64,000 nucleotides of DNA from Pyrenophora tritici-repentis (Eukaryota; Ascomycota; Dothideomycetes; Pleosporales; Pleosporaceae), in contig NC_089390.1 of the NCBI RefSeq assembly GCF_003171515.1, positions 372,001 to 436,000 of the forward strand. Direction: 5' to 3'. Position 1 is the first letter of the stretch. Each line of letters starts with the position of its first letter. The notes under the pieces were generated by a model. It was not told where the DNA came from. It made no database searches and saw only the letters and a program-made list of their open reading frames with translations. A program made the position numbers and the translations under genes. Shown piece after piece: positions 36,672-48,367 of this stretch.

Positions 36672-37752
36672 ATGATTTCATTTTCCATTTTTACTGCATT
36701 TCCATTGTTCGTGTCATGTCTAATACAGTCTATCGTGGAGGCGCAGATGCTGGGAACCTGGTCCTCGACACATGGAGCGCTTCAGCAGCGCCAAAATAAC
36801 AAGCCAGATACCAGCGCTTTCAACATCGTTAATGGGCGCATCTTCACACCAGGGCTAGGGATAATCTTAGCAGTAGGTCAACCGTCGCGCAATCTCAGCC
36901 CCAAACTGACAAGAATACAAGCCCCAGCCCTTTACACCTGAAGGTGGTGACTTCTTACACATAGCGCTTGACGTCTCCGGAGACGGCAAACTTCCTGTTC
37001 CCCCGCGCAACACCGCCGACCCGCTCACCCAAGTCTACAACTTTACGCTTTTCCTCACGTCTACAATCATGCAGAAGAACTTCACGATATCGAATGTAAC
37101 GACATCTACGCCGCCATTCGCGAATATAATGAACCAGGAAAGCGGCCAGACGGTCAAGCACATCAACTTTGAGTGGCCAGACTGTCTGGTTGGCAACAAC
37201 AACGACGAAGATGGCGCAACAGCGAGAGGAGACTACAACATCAGTATCCACCAGAACTACCGCCTGAACGGTGTGGACAGATATACAATTTTCAACCTAC
37301 CCATCTCAGTCACGAACAGCATCTCGCAATTCCCCGGTGCAGGCCAGCTGACAACGAAACCCGCACCCGGCCCACTGAGCGCAAACGGAGGGCGCATGTC
37401 ATGTAATTTGCTGCAAAATCCCATGGTGGATTTTAACACGCAAGTCAACAGTGTGAATAATCCACCAGGACAGCCGATGCAGGATATCAAGTTGGAGACA
37501 AGCCCGAGGAAGGATGGTGGTCAAGTTGGTGAGAATGGCGCGGGTGGCGGCAACGGCAATATCATTGGTAATAGCAATGGCGACGGCAATAGCAATGGCA
37601 ATGGACAAGGAGAAATCGCGCCTGGGCAGGGCGGAAATGGTAATGGAGCAGTATTAGGAGCAGCCGTGAGAATGTCGAGCGAGTCTTTTTCCATGGTCAT
37701 GATTGGAATGCTAGGAGCAGTTGTTGTGCTGTGCACATCGGTAAGCTGGTAA
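36672..37752 (+). CDS. secreted, probably GPI-anchored surface protein
   Basis: Exon 36672-36872, 49-bp intron (GTAGGT...CTGAC...CAAG) and exon 36922-37752 give 343 residues. The signal peptide is MISFSIFTAFPLFVSCLIQS. The joined junction reads GIILA then PQPFTPEGGD, leading into a globular region LHIALDVSGDGKLP...VYNFTLFLTS, with several N-glycosylation sequons (NFT, NVT, NIS). A Gly/Asn-rich spacer (GNGNIIGNSNGDGNSNGNG) is followed by a hydrophobic C-terminus (MVMIGMLGAVVVLC), the pattern of a GPI-attachment signal. The family looks fungus-specific; I do not know its function. A wall or membrane surface role is inferred. Confidence 0.82.
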
Positions 37753-38141
37753 TTACCACAGGTATGCAGGCATATGTACGCCTGCCTTTTAATAATGATA
37801 ACACGAAGTTGATGGTTTCTGAATTTATATGATACATCTCCATCACCCATCCTGTATCGCGCCGAACTCATCAGTTTTTGAACGGCAGCTAAACCAGCAT
37901 TGCTTTGTCCGACACGTGCACCATGTCGCGCTGATCGTTAGGTACGATCGATATAGTAGGGAAACGATATCGTCGGGAAGCAATTGGGATGGCTGGTAGG
38001 ACCTAGTGGTTTCGGTCTATGGATGTGAAACCATATGAGGGATGCGAAGGCTAGGGTGAAAGGGCAATTAGCTGGTGCGACACAACAACATGCCCGCACG
38101 CACACGGTTATAATGACATCAACATCATCACCGGCAATACC
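37753..38141. other. 3' flank of surface-protein gene
   Basis: No gene recognised; it ends at the target duplication of the LINE fragment. Confidence 0.35.
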
Positions 38142-38155
38142 TATCCCTATGCCAA
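38142..38155 (+). repeat. left target-site duplication of LINE
   Basis: TATCCCTATGCCAA, repeated exactly at 39778-39791. Confidence 0.75.
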
Positions 38156-39777
38156 TTGGAAGAACCAAAGCTACGCCACTAGCCTCCTACAATCACTGCA
38201 CAACCTAGCGTGTAGAAAGATAATTGGAGTGTTCAGAACGTCACCATCTCTACCAACAAGCATTGAATCCGGACTTACGTCACCTGCAATTAGACTCAAC
38301 ACCAACAACCGAAAGTATGCGTCTAGAGCACACTAGCTATCCAGCAACCACCCAATCCAGAAAGCAATTACAAGGATCACAAATACAGACAAAGCTAGCT
38401 ACAAAAAGCCAAACCAGCATAGACAACTATATACTATTGTTAAGTCAATCCCAGAGAGAGACAACAACAGCGTAGAAAAGATAATCCTATATAGGTTTAG
38501 ACCGTGGGAAAGTCTTAACTACAAGGTTACTGTATTAAAAAAGAGCAAAGAGGAAGAGGCAATTGCACACGCGGATTATATCCTATTAAGGAGCGGAGAT
38601 AACTTCACCGCAATCTACTCAGATGCCTCACAACACGACAAGGGAATAGGGATCGGCGTAGGTGTAGTAGCGTACAGCTCCACCCACGAAGAAACATTTT
38701 CTTAAAAGACAAACATTAGATGCTCCTAACTAGTCTACAACGGTGAACTAGAGGGGATAGCACAGGCATTTAAACACGCGGCTATAGTGGCACAAGAAGG
38801 CTAAGAGATCTACGTATACGCAGACAACTAAGCAGCAATCTATAGGCTTAACAACCTATCGGACAACCTAGGACAACAGTGGCTACTAAGATGCATTAGA
38901 GCTGCAAAGAGAATAACAACAAAGAAAGTATCTATCCACCTGCAGTGGGCCCCAGGACACAACGACGTCAAGGGCAATAAAAAAGCCGACACGCTAGCAA
39001 AGGAAGCAGCTAAAGAGAGACCAACAACATCGACTATAGCGAGCCTAGCCTACCTAGGCATAGAAATCAACAAAATACAAAAAACAGAACAACTAATAGA
39101 GTACAAGAGGTATACCAACAGGCCTACTAAAAACAGAAGCTCCTACTTAAGGATCTTTAAGCTCAACACACATACAACAATCAAAGTCCCGAAGGGAACA
39201 CTAAGAGAAATCTTGAGCGCGTTCTACTCACTCAAGCTAGGACATAGATACTTCAACTCCTACCTTAAGAGATTCAACAAGAGAGACTACAATCTATATA
39301 TATGCTACAAACCACAAACACTACAGTATCTACTTCTAGATTGCAAACAGTACAAAACACATCGAAATACACTCAAAGAAGCAATACCACACAGACCCAT
39401 CACTCTCCCACTTCTCCTCTAAACAAAGACAGGCATCAAAGCTACTCTAGCCTTTATTGCAAGTACTGGGATTGGCACGAGAAAATGGCACCTTAGGCAA
39501 ACCACCGAACAGACAGACACTGTATAAAACTACAAAAACAATATTTCCTTATCTAAAAGAGCCCGCTGCTACATCTCTTTCTATTCACCACACTGCTCTT
39601 TAGCACCCGCGCCAATGGAAGACTAGCTCTGAAATTGGAGTACGCAAAACACCACCCAAATTGTACAAGACCCATAGAAACTCCACAATGACCATCATAC
39701 ATAGAACGGCTTAGCCAAAGTCCTACATAGTCACCGACTGATACAGGACTCTAATGGAAATATAATAATAATAATAA
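38156..39777 (+). mobile_element. 5'-truncated, RIP-damaged non-LTR retrotransposon (LINE) with RNase H
   Basis: A single frame (from about 38156 to 39524) encodes the C-terminal part of a Tad/I-type LINE ORF2: the end of the reverse transcriptase region (KIIGVFRTSP, ESGLTSPAIRL), an RNase H domain (YSDASQ, YNGELEGI, VYADN, WAPGHNDVKGNKKADTLAKEA) and a C-terminal region with GHRYFNSYLKRF and LLDCKQYKTHR. It is broken by TAG at 38334 and TAA at 38703, 38727, 38802, 38829 and 39420; each fits a former glutamine codon changed by C-to-T at CpA, the RIP signature. The 3' end is a (TAA)n tail at about 39757-39777. The 14-bp target duplication shows target-primed insertion of a 5'-truncated copy. 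Inactive. Confidence 0.88.
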
Positions 39778-39791
39778 TATCCCTATGCCAA
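39778..39791 (+). repeat. right target-site duplication of LINE
   Basis: Exact copy of 38142-38155, directly after the (TAA)n tail. Confidence 0.75.
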
Positions 39792-40348
39792 CAGCACTGA
39801 ACGAACACCATAGAGATTCGCGCAATCTGTCTTCCTCACCTCGCTCATCGCCATCAACATCACACAATCCACAAACAAAGCGCACACGTAAGCATGGGTA
39901 AAAGCCTCATACGAAGCCGGTCAACGTTGTCTCATTTACGCGAGGCGTTCATCTGATCATAGCGAAAGCCATCGCATCCGCCCTTTTCAGAAATCCCGCT
40001 CTCATTCAGACATTCAAGCCGTCAGTCGTCCGAAAACCACCCCTAACCCTATACGCCCCGTGATAACAATGACAATAATGATAACGATAATGATGATATA
40101 GCCTGGGCGTTTGTTACAACAACCCTACGATAACCCAGAAAATAAAAGAAGCGAAATATGCGTTTTTCGTAGCAGATCGTTATCCAGATCTTGAGAACAC
40201 CGGCCCAAAGGAAATGCAATGCGTTGAAGGATCTCTCTCTCCCAGAGACTTTGTAGTGCGAACGTGAACGTCAGGTCATTATTACGTTCGTAAACATCTC
40301 CCAAAAAATATATCGTACAGCCGAGTCGAAGGTTATTGTCGGGCAGTT
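39792..40348. other. 3' flank of Ace2-like gene
   Basis: Contains an ATGATAA-rich simple stretch near 40060-40100. No gene recognised. Confidence 0.35.
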
Positions 40349-42382
40349 TTAGACGCTAAAATCCAAGAAGTCGCAGGATGTGGTGTCTATTGAAGTAAAG
40401 TCATTCATGGCCTTCATCTCAAGATCGAATTGTGAGTACGAGTTTTCAGGCATTGTCTCGAACAGTTCGTCGAGAGAATCCTTGGAGTCGATGGGCGAGG
40501 TGGGTGGTGTTGTGAACTGATTTGACTGAACCGATGACCGCGATGGCGATGTTGTTGCCTTGGCTGGACTAGAAGACTGGACGGGCGCACTTGACTCGTG
40601 GACAGAACTGCGGGAAGAGCCCGCAGATTGTGGTCGCACGTCGGCGGGGGACATTGGGGGTGTTTGGGAGTGTTGGGAGAGCTGTTGAAGGATGTTCATG
40701 GATGCAGCGTCGCTTGTGTAGGCAGTGGAGTGGAAGCTCGAACGTGCAAGACCGGCATCCTCTGCAAAGGGGCTTGATGATGTCTCAAAACTGCGGGAGA
40801 TGTTAGTCAATGTAAACATAGAGAGATGATGACGATGTACTAACCTGAAAGGATCTGATGATGTGTTTATGGAGTCGTTGTAGTTTTGCGAGTCGGAAAG
40901 CAACTGCGACCTTTCCGATTGAGCTGGCTCATATCCCTCTACTGGTGAGGAGGAACGAGAGTCTGAGAAGGAGGAGCCAGATGATGAAGGTGCGGATACG
41001 AGTGCTCGTCGCGTCCTGTTGGCCTTTTCGACTCGCTCCTCAAGGTCCGGGCGACTGCTCTTCTTCGGGCGGCCACGCTTGGCCTGTCGTCGGACCGCAT
41101 CGGGGAATCCACCAACACACATGCCGCGCTGGCGATGGCGTGTGAGTGCGTCTTGTCGTGCAAAGCCCGCGCCACATGGGCACTTGTATGGCTTGTTGCC
41201 GGAGTGGATCTTTGCGTGGCGCTTCAAGTCGTGCTGTCGCACAAAGCACTTGCCGCATCCATTGCACTTGTACTGGCGGTCACCAAGATGTGTTTGGACG
41301 TGGGAGCGGATGTTTTCCCGGCGTCCGAAGACCTTGCTACAACCTTGGTAGAGGCAGGTCCACTTGCCAGTGGTAGCATCTTGCTCGCTAATGTATCTTT
41401 GAACTTCCTCTGGCGCAATGCCGGTGTACTCATAGCTCGCATCCACCTCAAGATCATTGAAGAGTTGAGGTTGCGAAAAAGAGTCTAGAGAAAGTGGTAG
41501 ACCATTGATGTGCATGGAGTCTTGTGCGAGAGGCAACATGTTTTGTTGTTGCGAGAACATCATTTCTTGGTGCTCTTCGATGTTCTCCAAGAAGCCTTGG
41601 ACATTCTCTCTTTGCGGCGAAGATGCTGGTGATGGCGACAAGGCGTCGGATGTGTAGTAGGAGGAGGACTCGTAACCCATGTCAACCTCTGGGTGTTCAA
41701 AGTCGAATGTCATGGCCTTTGAGGTGGGCTTAAGGTTAACTTCGTTCAAAGCAGTGAAGCCCGACGACTGGGGGGCCGCAACGAATGACTCATGACTTGG
41801 TAGCTGTGCTGCCTTTTGGGGAGTGGCAGTGGGGGTGGGGAGAATGTTAATGAAGACTTGTCCACATGAGCCATACACTGACTGTATGTGCTCGTGGAGT
41901 TCTTTCAGTTGCTGTTCAGTAGGAGGTTTAGAGGGGGAACAGGGAGGCTGCTGGGGAGACTGCACACGGTTTATCCTTCGTGGACTCCGTGGTGTGGAGG
42001 GAGAGAGCTGTACTGGGGATGCCAAAAAGGTGTCCTGGGGGCCCGGCTGGGGCTGTCTGTGCGGCTGCGCTACTTGCATAGAGTGCTGTGGTATTTGTCC
42101 TAGATTGTTAGTATTACTTACCGTACTGTCCTCCTGCTGGAAGGGTGTGTCGAATGGTCCTGGTCGTTGGGTATAATCCGTGGCTTGTTGGCTGGCATGG
42201 ATGGATTCTAGGTTGAGGCCACGTAAATCCAAGCTCATGCCAGTTCTGTTGTGTCGTCGTTGTTGTATTTTAGCAGGTGATGGGCGTACTGTAGGCGCAT
42301 CGAAAACAGTGGGTGTTGAGTGTTGTCGTCTGTGCTGAATTCGTTGGCGCTGGATGCCGGTTGGCATATTTGTGGACAGCAT
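40349..42382 (-). CDS. ace2: Ace2/Swi5-type C2H2 zinc-finger transcription factor
   Basis: Exons 42382-40845 and 40790-40349 give 659 residues. The 54-bp intron (GTTAGT...TGACTAAC...CGCAG) is in frame, so the unspliced frame also reads through; consensus signals argue for splicing. Three C2H2 fingers lie about residues 345-430: CLYQGCSKVFGRRENIRSH, CNGCGKCFVRQHDLKRH and CPCGAGFARQDALTRH, followed by the basic RRQAKRGRPKK. This spacing and the GRRENIRSHVQTHLGDRQ linker match filamentous-fungal Ace2 proteins, which control cell separation, conidiation, wall and pigment genes. The flanks are Gln/Ser/Pro-rich with many SP sites. A second possible intron of only 36 nt (GTAAGT, TACTAAC, CCACAG) lies in the N-terminal region. 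Confidence 0.88.
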   Translation of the reverse strand: MLSTNMPTGIQRQRIQHRRQHSTPTVFDAPTVRPSPAKIQQRRHNRTGMSLDLRGLNLESIHASQQATDYTQRPGPFDTPFQQEDSTVSNTNNLGQIPQHSMQVAQPHRQPQPGPQDTFLASPVQLSPSTPRSPRRINRVQSPQQPPCSPSKPPTEQQLKELHEHIQSVYGSCGQVFINILPTPTATPQKAAQLPSHESFVAAPQSSGFTALNEVNLKPTSKAMTFDFEHPEVDMGYESSSYYTSDALSPSPASSPQRENVQGFLENIEEHQEMMFSQQQNMLPLAQDSMHINGLPLSLDSFSQPQLFNDLEVDASYEYTGIAPEEVQRYISEQDATTGKWTCLYQGCSKVFGRRENIRSHVQTHLGDRQYKCNGCGKCFVRQHDLKRHAKIHSGNKPYKCPCGAGFARQDALTRHRQRGMCVGGFPDAVRRQAKRGRPKKSSRPDLEERVEKANRTRRALVSAPSSSGSSFSDSRSSSPVEGYEPAQSERSQLLSDSQNYNDSINTSSDPFRLVHRHHLSMFTLTNISRSFETSSSPFAEDAGLARSSFHSTAYTSDAASMNILQQLSQHSQTPPMSPADVRPQSAGSSRSSVHESSAPVQSSSPAKATTSPSRSSVQSNQFTTPPTSPIDSKDSLDELFETMPENSYSQFDLEMKAMNDFTSIDTTSCDFLDFSV

Positions 42383-45171
42383 ATCGTATGCAGGTCGAGT
42401 CCGGAGTCGGTTCTCGAGGAGGGGGGAATTCCTATGGGTCCGAAACTGATGAAGCGTTAGTCATGGTGTTTTATCGAGATGGAAGCGGTGAAGGTGTGAA
42501 AAATGGAGCTGTCCAGATAGAGCTATCAAGATAAAGCTGTCAACGTACCTCACGCAGGGCAAGCGGCGCTCCGCCGGGCGGCTGGTATCCTTATGGAATC
42601 CTCAGTACAGTTGCAGTCTCCCAGTAGCCTATCTCAAGTGAGTAGTAAGTAAGTAGCCGAAGCTTGCACGAGTCTGTAAGTGGGTAAAGTGGTGTTTAGT
42701 GTGAGTAACTAGATCAGCAACGGGTAGTTGAGATAGAGAAAACGATGTAGAATGTGAGGGATGAGTAGCAAAATCTGGAGGATAAATGCAGAGGTGGAGA
42801 TGACGATGTATATTCCCTTATCCGGTCTTGTATCAACACAACCGCGCGACTTGCGTTGCCGAGCAACGAGCCGCATGGCCGTCCGGGCACGCGCCGCTCG
42901 GGCTCTGGCCAGCGCTAACATGGCGGCACCCCTCGGATGATGAGCTGATGTGCTGGTCGCCCCGCGCTATTGGTTTGAGCGTTGCGCATGCGACTTGACA
43001 GAGCGAGTGATGGATGATGTAGTTTTATTTTGGGTCAGTATGCTGAAGTGGCTGGCTGTTTTCATGCAGCTGTAGTTGCGCATCCGCTCTGCTGTTCAGA
43101 TTGATTGTACAGAGAGGTGTTGATATTGTTTCGGAAATCATAACAGCCTGCATGTCCATGCCGGGAATTAATCCCGATCATGAGAAATGCAGTAGGAGTC
43201 GTGGTTGTTTCGGAGTCTGGTTCCAAGTTTCCAAGTATAACTAAATGGGGACGAGCGCGGCCACAAGATCGGACGACCGCTTTCCCCAAAGGTCAAAGCA
43301 CACGGAAGATTGGAAGAACAAAATCACCAAGCGAGACATAACTTCCTAAACAACGTCATGAAAGCTTGGACAAGGCAAGGCATGAGGCAGAGCAAGACGT
43401 GAAGAAGCCCTTGGTTGCCGAAATGAAGATCCGTGCACTCTCAGCAACTTCAAGATGACGAATCTCTTCGTACCTACACGCATCCCAGCCCCACCGATAA
43501 AATTCAAAACATAAGTATGTCCTCAATCGTATAACTAATTCTGTATCACATACAGTCCCATGACGTCCATAACATGTCTTCTCCGATCAAATTTTTGCAA
43601 TGCAGGAGCACTAGTAAAAGGTATCATTCATGAAGGTCTACCGAGTGACATGCCAGGCAGGATCTATCTACATAAGAGCCTAAACATGGTCCATGCTCAG
43701 TCATCATGTGAAAAATGTCCTAACCTGAACGTGATGTCAGCCTTATCTACGTTGAGGAAGATTACAACGCATGAAGTTGATAATATTGAGGTACTGCTGT
43801 CGATGAGATATGAGGGAGACTGTGCTACTTACCCAATTCTGATGAACTTCGACTGCACGGAGAACACGGACTTGTTCATGTGTTCTGACAATAGAATTGA
43901 CGACGTCGCATGCCGCGGTTATAAAGTAGTCACGCGTGACTTCATATATTGGGAGAGTAGAGCTCTATGACGAAGGTCATTTTGAGAAAGGAGAGTGTAG
44001 TATATAGATGATGATGAGGTTGTGAGAGTAGAGCTCACAGGGCAACATTTTGTTTTCAGAAGACGATTTATGTGTGAAGTCCCCGATGATGGCAGCGACG
44101 CCATCCAAACATCTCTGAAGTCCTTGGTCGGATCTTGAAACGAAAGTCGGGGATCTGTTTATACGACGATGCGGGTTATTTTATATGCGAAGATGCTGTG
44201 ATATATAGGTACATGTTGGATACAGGACCTATTGGTTCGGTATTATTAATATGGTAGCGACCCTGGCGTTATATAGTTATATTTCATACGTCGGTCTGTA
44301 ACGAATACTGGGAGTCAAAACTTCTTTAGTGTGGTATATACAGATCTGACTGCAAACCTGAAGGGTTGCTATTAGATGATTGACTGCAAATTCCGAAGTT
44401 TGCATTCAGACAACTCACCACGAAGGAATTGCTTATGCGGGTTATTGTCTGATTGATCTTCCATGGCCGGGGAGCGATCCATGATTGAGCAATTACGTGC
44501 TCAGATAAGTGATGCGTCGGTTCTCAAGGGCTCTAACCAAGTTGGAAAGTATTTATAGTAGCTCAAGTACTTGAGGACGGTATCAATCGTGCCCGAAAAT
44601 TTCGCGATACTTGATTAGTAATCAGCTCGGGGCCTGGTTGGGGCCTAGAGTCCTCAGGAGAGATATCTGTGTAGGTATTGGAATTCGATATCAAACTGAA
44701 GAGGAGAAGGCGGCGGGGATGGTGGGCTGCCGCACATAACCCATGCAAACCGCACTAACCCGGCAACTTCTTTCATGATGCATTGCTGCATTGAATAAGA
44801 GATGAGCAGTTGTTGGAAAAGAAGTCACAAATTGGCGTAGAGTGAAAGGTCTACAGGCACAAGGCAAGGTGCGGGCGGTGACGTCTAACATTAGTTTCGC
44901 CTAGGGTCCTCGACCCCACAACGAAGGTCCCTGAGCAGGTAGCAACGAGATTTGCCCGCCATAACAACACGTTGCTTTACAACAATCAACTTTTTGGCAA
45001 TTGGCACACGATTCCGACATCAATTGCGTTCTTCATCCTCTAGTCTTGGTACCGATCACGATTTTGGCATTTCCTATTGGTAAATAATTGCCCTACGTGT
45101 TGTTTGCGCACTCTCTGGACACGGTAACAGTGGCTAACTGCATTCCGCGCTGCAGCTACTCGACACCCATC
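42383..45171. other. divergent intergenic region, no gene recognised
   Basis: 2.8 kb holding the ace2 and Tudor-SN promoters. One 136-codon plus-strand frame at 43560-43970 has no signal peptide or known motif and is not called. Short direct repeats (GAGAGTAGAGCTC near 43951 and 44024; GCGGGTTATT near 44170 and 44435) occur. Confidence 0.35.
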
Positions 45172-47823
45172 ATGAGCAGCAACCTCTTCGAAGCAAAGGT
45201 CAAGAGCGTGATTTCGGGCGATACTGTCGTTCTCCATAACATCAAGGACCCAAAAGCCGAACGCATACTCAGCCTAGCTTTCGTAAGTGCGCCACGGCTA
45301 CGACGGGAGGGCGATGAGCCGTTTGCCTTTGAATCACGCGACTATCTCCGCCGCCTTCTCGTAGGCAAAGTCGTACGCTTTCAGGTTCTCTACAAGATTG
45401 CCACCGGAGCAAATCGCGAATATGGCCTCATCGTTACGCCGAACAAGGAAATTCTGCCGCAACAAGCCGTCGCCGAGGGCTGGGTGAAGCTGCGAGATGA
45501 TGCTGGCCGCAAGGAGGACTCGGACGAAGCTGCGAATCTGCTTGAGAAGCTCCGGGTGGATGAGGCTCGCGCCAGGGCAGATTCCAAGGGTGTTTGGGCT
45601 GAGACAGGCGGCAGGATCGCCTCATCCTCCGAGCTGAGCGACCCGCGGAAGTTTGTCGAGCAGCACAAGGACCAGGATATCGACTCGATTGTCGAAAAGG
45701 TGCTATCTGGTGACCGTCTCATCGTACGCCTTATGCTCTCATCCACCGAGCATGTACAAACCATGGTTCTCCTGGCTGGCGTCCGCGCACCAGCGACGCA
45801 GCGAACGAATCCTTCGGATGGAAAGGTACAACCGGCTGAGCCATTCGGCGATGAGGCACAACAGTTCGTCGAGACAAGGCTGCTACAGCGTGGTGTCATT
45901 ACCAACGTACTCGGCACCACACCCAACGGACAGCTCGTGGCAGACGTTAAGCACCCCACACAGGGCAGCATAACCCCGTTCCTGCTCAAGAACGGCCTAG
46001 CAAAGTGCACCGACCACCACACCACTCTCCTCGGCCAGCGCATGGGTATACTCAGGGGCGCCGAGAAGCAGGCAAAGGATGCGCGGTTGGGCGTGTACAA
46101 AGAACACGTTGCGCCAAAGATCAGCAGGGCTGGCGAGCAAGAAGCCATTGTTAGCCGCATCCAGAGCGCTGATACCCTCTTTCTGCGAAACAAGGCAGGC
46201 ACAGAGAAGCGCATCAACCTTAGCAGTGTCCGTCAACCAAAGCCCACCGACCCGAAACAATCGCCATGGGTGGCAGAAGCAAAGGAGTTCTTGCGCAAGA
46301 AGCTGATCGGCAAGCACGTCAAGTTCCACGTCGACGGAAAGCGACCAGGAACCGAGGGCTACGACGAGCGGGAAATGTGCACCGTCACTTTCCAGAACAA
46401 GAACGTTGGCCTGATGCTTGTAGAGAACGGTATGGCTTCAGTCATCCGCCACCGACAGGATGACACGGACCGCAGCCCCATTTACGATGACCTCCTACTC
46501 GCCGAGCAGACTGCGCAAGACGAGAAGAAGGGCCTCTGGTCGGATAAGGGACCCTCTGTCAAGCAGTACGTTGACTACTCAGAGTCGCTCGAGAAGGCCA
46601 AGCGTCAACTCACCCTGCTTTCACGGCAACGCAAGGTGCCCGGTATCGTCGACTTTGTCAAGTCTGGATCCCGTTTCACCGTTTTGATCCCTCGCGAGAA
46701 CGCCAAGATCACACTCGTCCTCTCCGGTATCCGCGCACCACGATCAGCGAGAAATGAGACCGACAAGGGCGAACCCTTCGGCAAGGAGGCTCACGAGTTT
46801 GCGAACCGACGGTGCCAGCAGCGTGATGTTGAGATTGATGTCGAGGACTGCGACAAGGTCGGCGGCTTCATCGGTACTCTCTATATCAACCGCGAGAACT
46901 TTGCCAAGACTCTGGTTGAGGAGGGTCTTGCTACTGTGCATGCCTACTCAGCAGAGAAGTCTGGCAACGCAAACGAGCTTTTCGCAGCGGAGCAAAAGGC
47001 CAAGGACGCGCGCAAGAACCTATGGGAGAACTACGATCCCTCTCAAGAAGAGGAAGGCGAGGATGTGCCAGCTGTCGAGGCTACCAACGGCGACACTGCA
47101 CCCTCAAAAAAGGCCGACTACCGCGATGTCATGATCACACACGTCGAAGACGATGGCAGGCTCCGGTTGCAGCAGATCGGCAGTGGTACATCAGCGCTTA
47201 CATCGCTCATGAATGCGTTTGGAAAGTTCCATCTCAACCCCGCCAACAGCTCCAGCCTGCCCGATGCTCCCAAGGCTGGTGATTTCGTAGCAGCCAAGTT
47301 CACTGCCGATGACCAGTGGTACCGTGCGCGCATCCGACGCAACGACCGTGAGAACAAGAAGGCCGAGGTTGTCTACATTGACTATGGTAACTCCGAGACG
47401 ATTCCATGGTCGCGTCTCCGCCCACTTTCACAGCCCGAATTCCTGCCATCGAAGCTGAAGCCTCAGGCTATTGAGGCCCAGCTGGCGTACATTCAGCTCC
47501 CTGGCAACTCTGAGTATCTCGCAGATGCCGTCTCTTTCATCGCCCAAGAAACTGCCGACCGCGAGCTGGTAGCCAGGGTCGAAGCAACCGAGAAGGACGG
47601 TTTGCTGTGGGTCACCCTCTACAACCCCGACCAGAGCAAGGACGGCACAGAGAGCATCAACGCCGACATCCTAAGCGAAGGTCTCGCCATGGTGCCCAAG
47701 AAGCTGCGGCCATTCGAGCGCAGCGGTGGTGCCATCCTCGCTGCTATGAAGAAGAAGCAGGATGTGGCCAAGGAGGAGCGTCGCGGCCAGTGGGAGTATG
47801 GTGATCTGACTGAGGATGACTAG
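45172..47823 (+). CDS. Tudor-SN (staphylococcal nuclease domain-containing protein 1)
   Basis: Single exon of 883 residues; start at MSSNLFEAKVK, the first ATG in frame and the family-typical beginning. Four staphylococcal-nuclease-like repeats are readable (starting near AKVKSVISGDTVVL, SIVEKVLSGDRLIVRL, AIVSRIQSADTLFL and GIVDFVKSGSRFTVLI), each with GVRAP/GIRAP and AEGWV/VENGMA-type motifs. A Tudor domain (WYRARIRRNDR, VYIDYGNSETIPW) is followed by a partial fifth SN fold. Length and order match SND1/Tudor-SN, a cytoplasmic RNA-binding protein linked to RNA stability, stress granules and small-RNA complexes; the nuclease sites are often degenerate in SN repeats. Confidence 0.95.
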   Translation: MSSNLFEAKVKSVISGDTVVLHNIKDPKAERILSLAFVSAPRLRREGDEPFAFESRDYLRRLLVGKVVRFQVLYKIATGANREYGLIVTPNKEILPQQAVAEGWVKLRDDAGRKEDSDEAANLLEKLRVDEARARADSKGVWAETGGRIASSSELSDPRKFVEQHKDQDIDSIVEKVLSGDRLIVRLMLSSTEHVQTMVLLAGVRAPATQRTNPSDGKVQPAEPFGDEAQQFVETRLLQRGVITNVLGTTPNGQLVADVKHPTQGSITPFLLKNGLAKCTDHHTTLLGQRMGILRGAEKQAKDARLGVYKEHVAPKISRAGEQEAIVSRIQSADTLFLRNKAGTEKRINLSSVRQPKPTDPKQSPWVAEAKEFLRKKLIGKHVKFHVDGKRPGTEGYDEREMCTVTFQNKNVGLMLVENGMASVIRHRQDDTDRSPIYDDLLLAEQTAQDEKKGLWSDKGPSVKQYVDYSESLEKAKRQLTLLSRQRKVPGIVDFVKSGSRFTVLIPRENAKITLVLSGIRAPRSARNETDKGEPFGKEAHEFANRRCQQRDVEIDVEDCDKVGGFIGTLYINRENFAKTLVEEGLATVHAYSAEKSGNANELFAAEQKAKDARKNLWENYDPSQEEEGEDVPAVEATNGDTAPSKKADYRDVMITHVEDDGRLRLQQIGSGTSALTSLMNAFGKFHLNPANSSSLPDAPKAGDFVAAKFTADDQWYRARIRRNDRENKKAEVVYIDYGNSETIPWSRLRPLSQPEFLPSKLKPQAIEAQLAYIQLPGNSEYLADAVSFIAQETADRELVARVEATEKDGLLWVTLYNPDQSKDGTESINADILSEGLAMVPKKLRPFERSGGAILAAMKKKQDVAKEERRGQWEYGDLTEDD

Positions 47824-48367
47824 ACAGCGACCTAACCTGTTTCCACGACCTGTTAACATGATATCTACTGCGGCAGAGAAAAAGTTTGCCTTATTAGGGC
47901 CTATTGCGGCATGATATGATGATGATAGCAAAAGAATAACAAGACAAATTCTGACTCCATAAACGTGCTTCTTTCATGCAAAGTGAAAATGGAATACTGA
48001 GTTGAGTGGGCGCCTCGTGGGCCCCCAACACCATACGCGTGATGCATCCCAAGGCTGCCTACGGATTTTGGCGCGACTGCGGGAGAACCGAAGGCGGCTG
48101 AGATGAAGGCGCGGGCGGAGATGGAAGACGCGTGATTGGCCAGATGTCCCCACCATGTACGGCTGAGGGCAGTGCACATGTGCTGTAGGCAACCACAATA
48201 TGCCCCCCAGTGAGACAGAACACGGTCTTTACGCCATGACGACCATTTCCAAGGCAGTCGCATTGCAAATCTTGTCCATGCATTCATCCCCCAACAGTTA
48301 ATAGACCTCATCCTCCCCATAGCGCGTCGCTGTAGCCGTTGCGACAAGCTCAAGTCCCGTCACGAAT
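47824..48367. other. intergenic region
   Basis: 3' region of Tudor-SN and upstream region of the HeLo-type gene. I looked here for an exon encoding the missing hydrophobic first helix of a HeLo domain and did not find one. Confidence 0.4.

Noticed and set aside
43560..43970. 136-codon plus-strand frame with eight cysteines
   Set aside because: No signal peptide, no motif, no splice continuation and no typical fungal start context; treated as chance.
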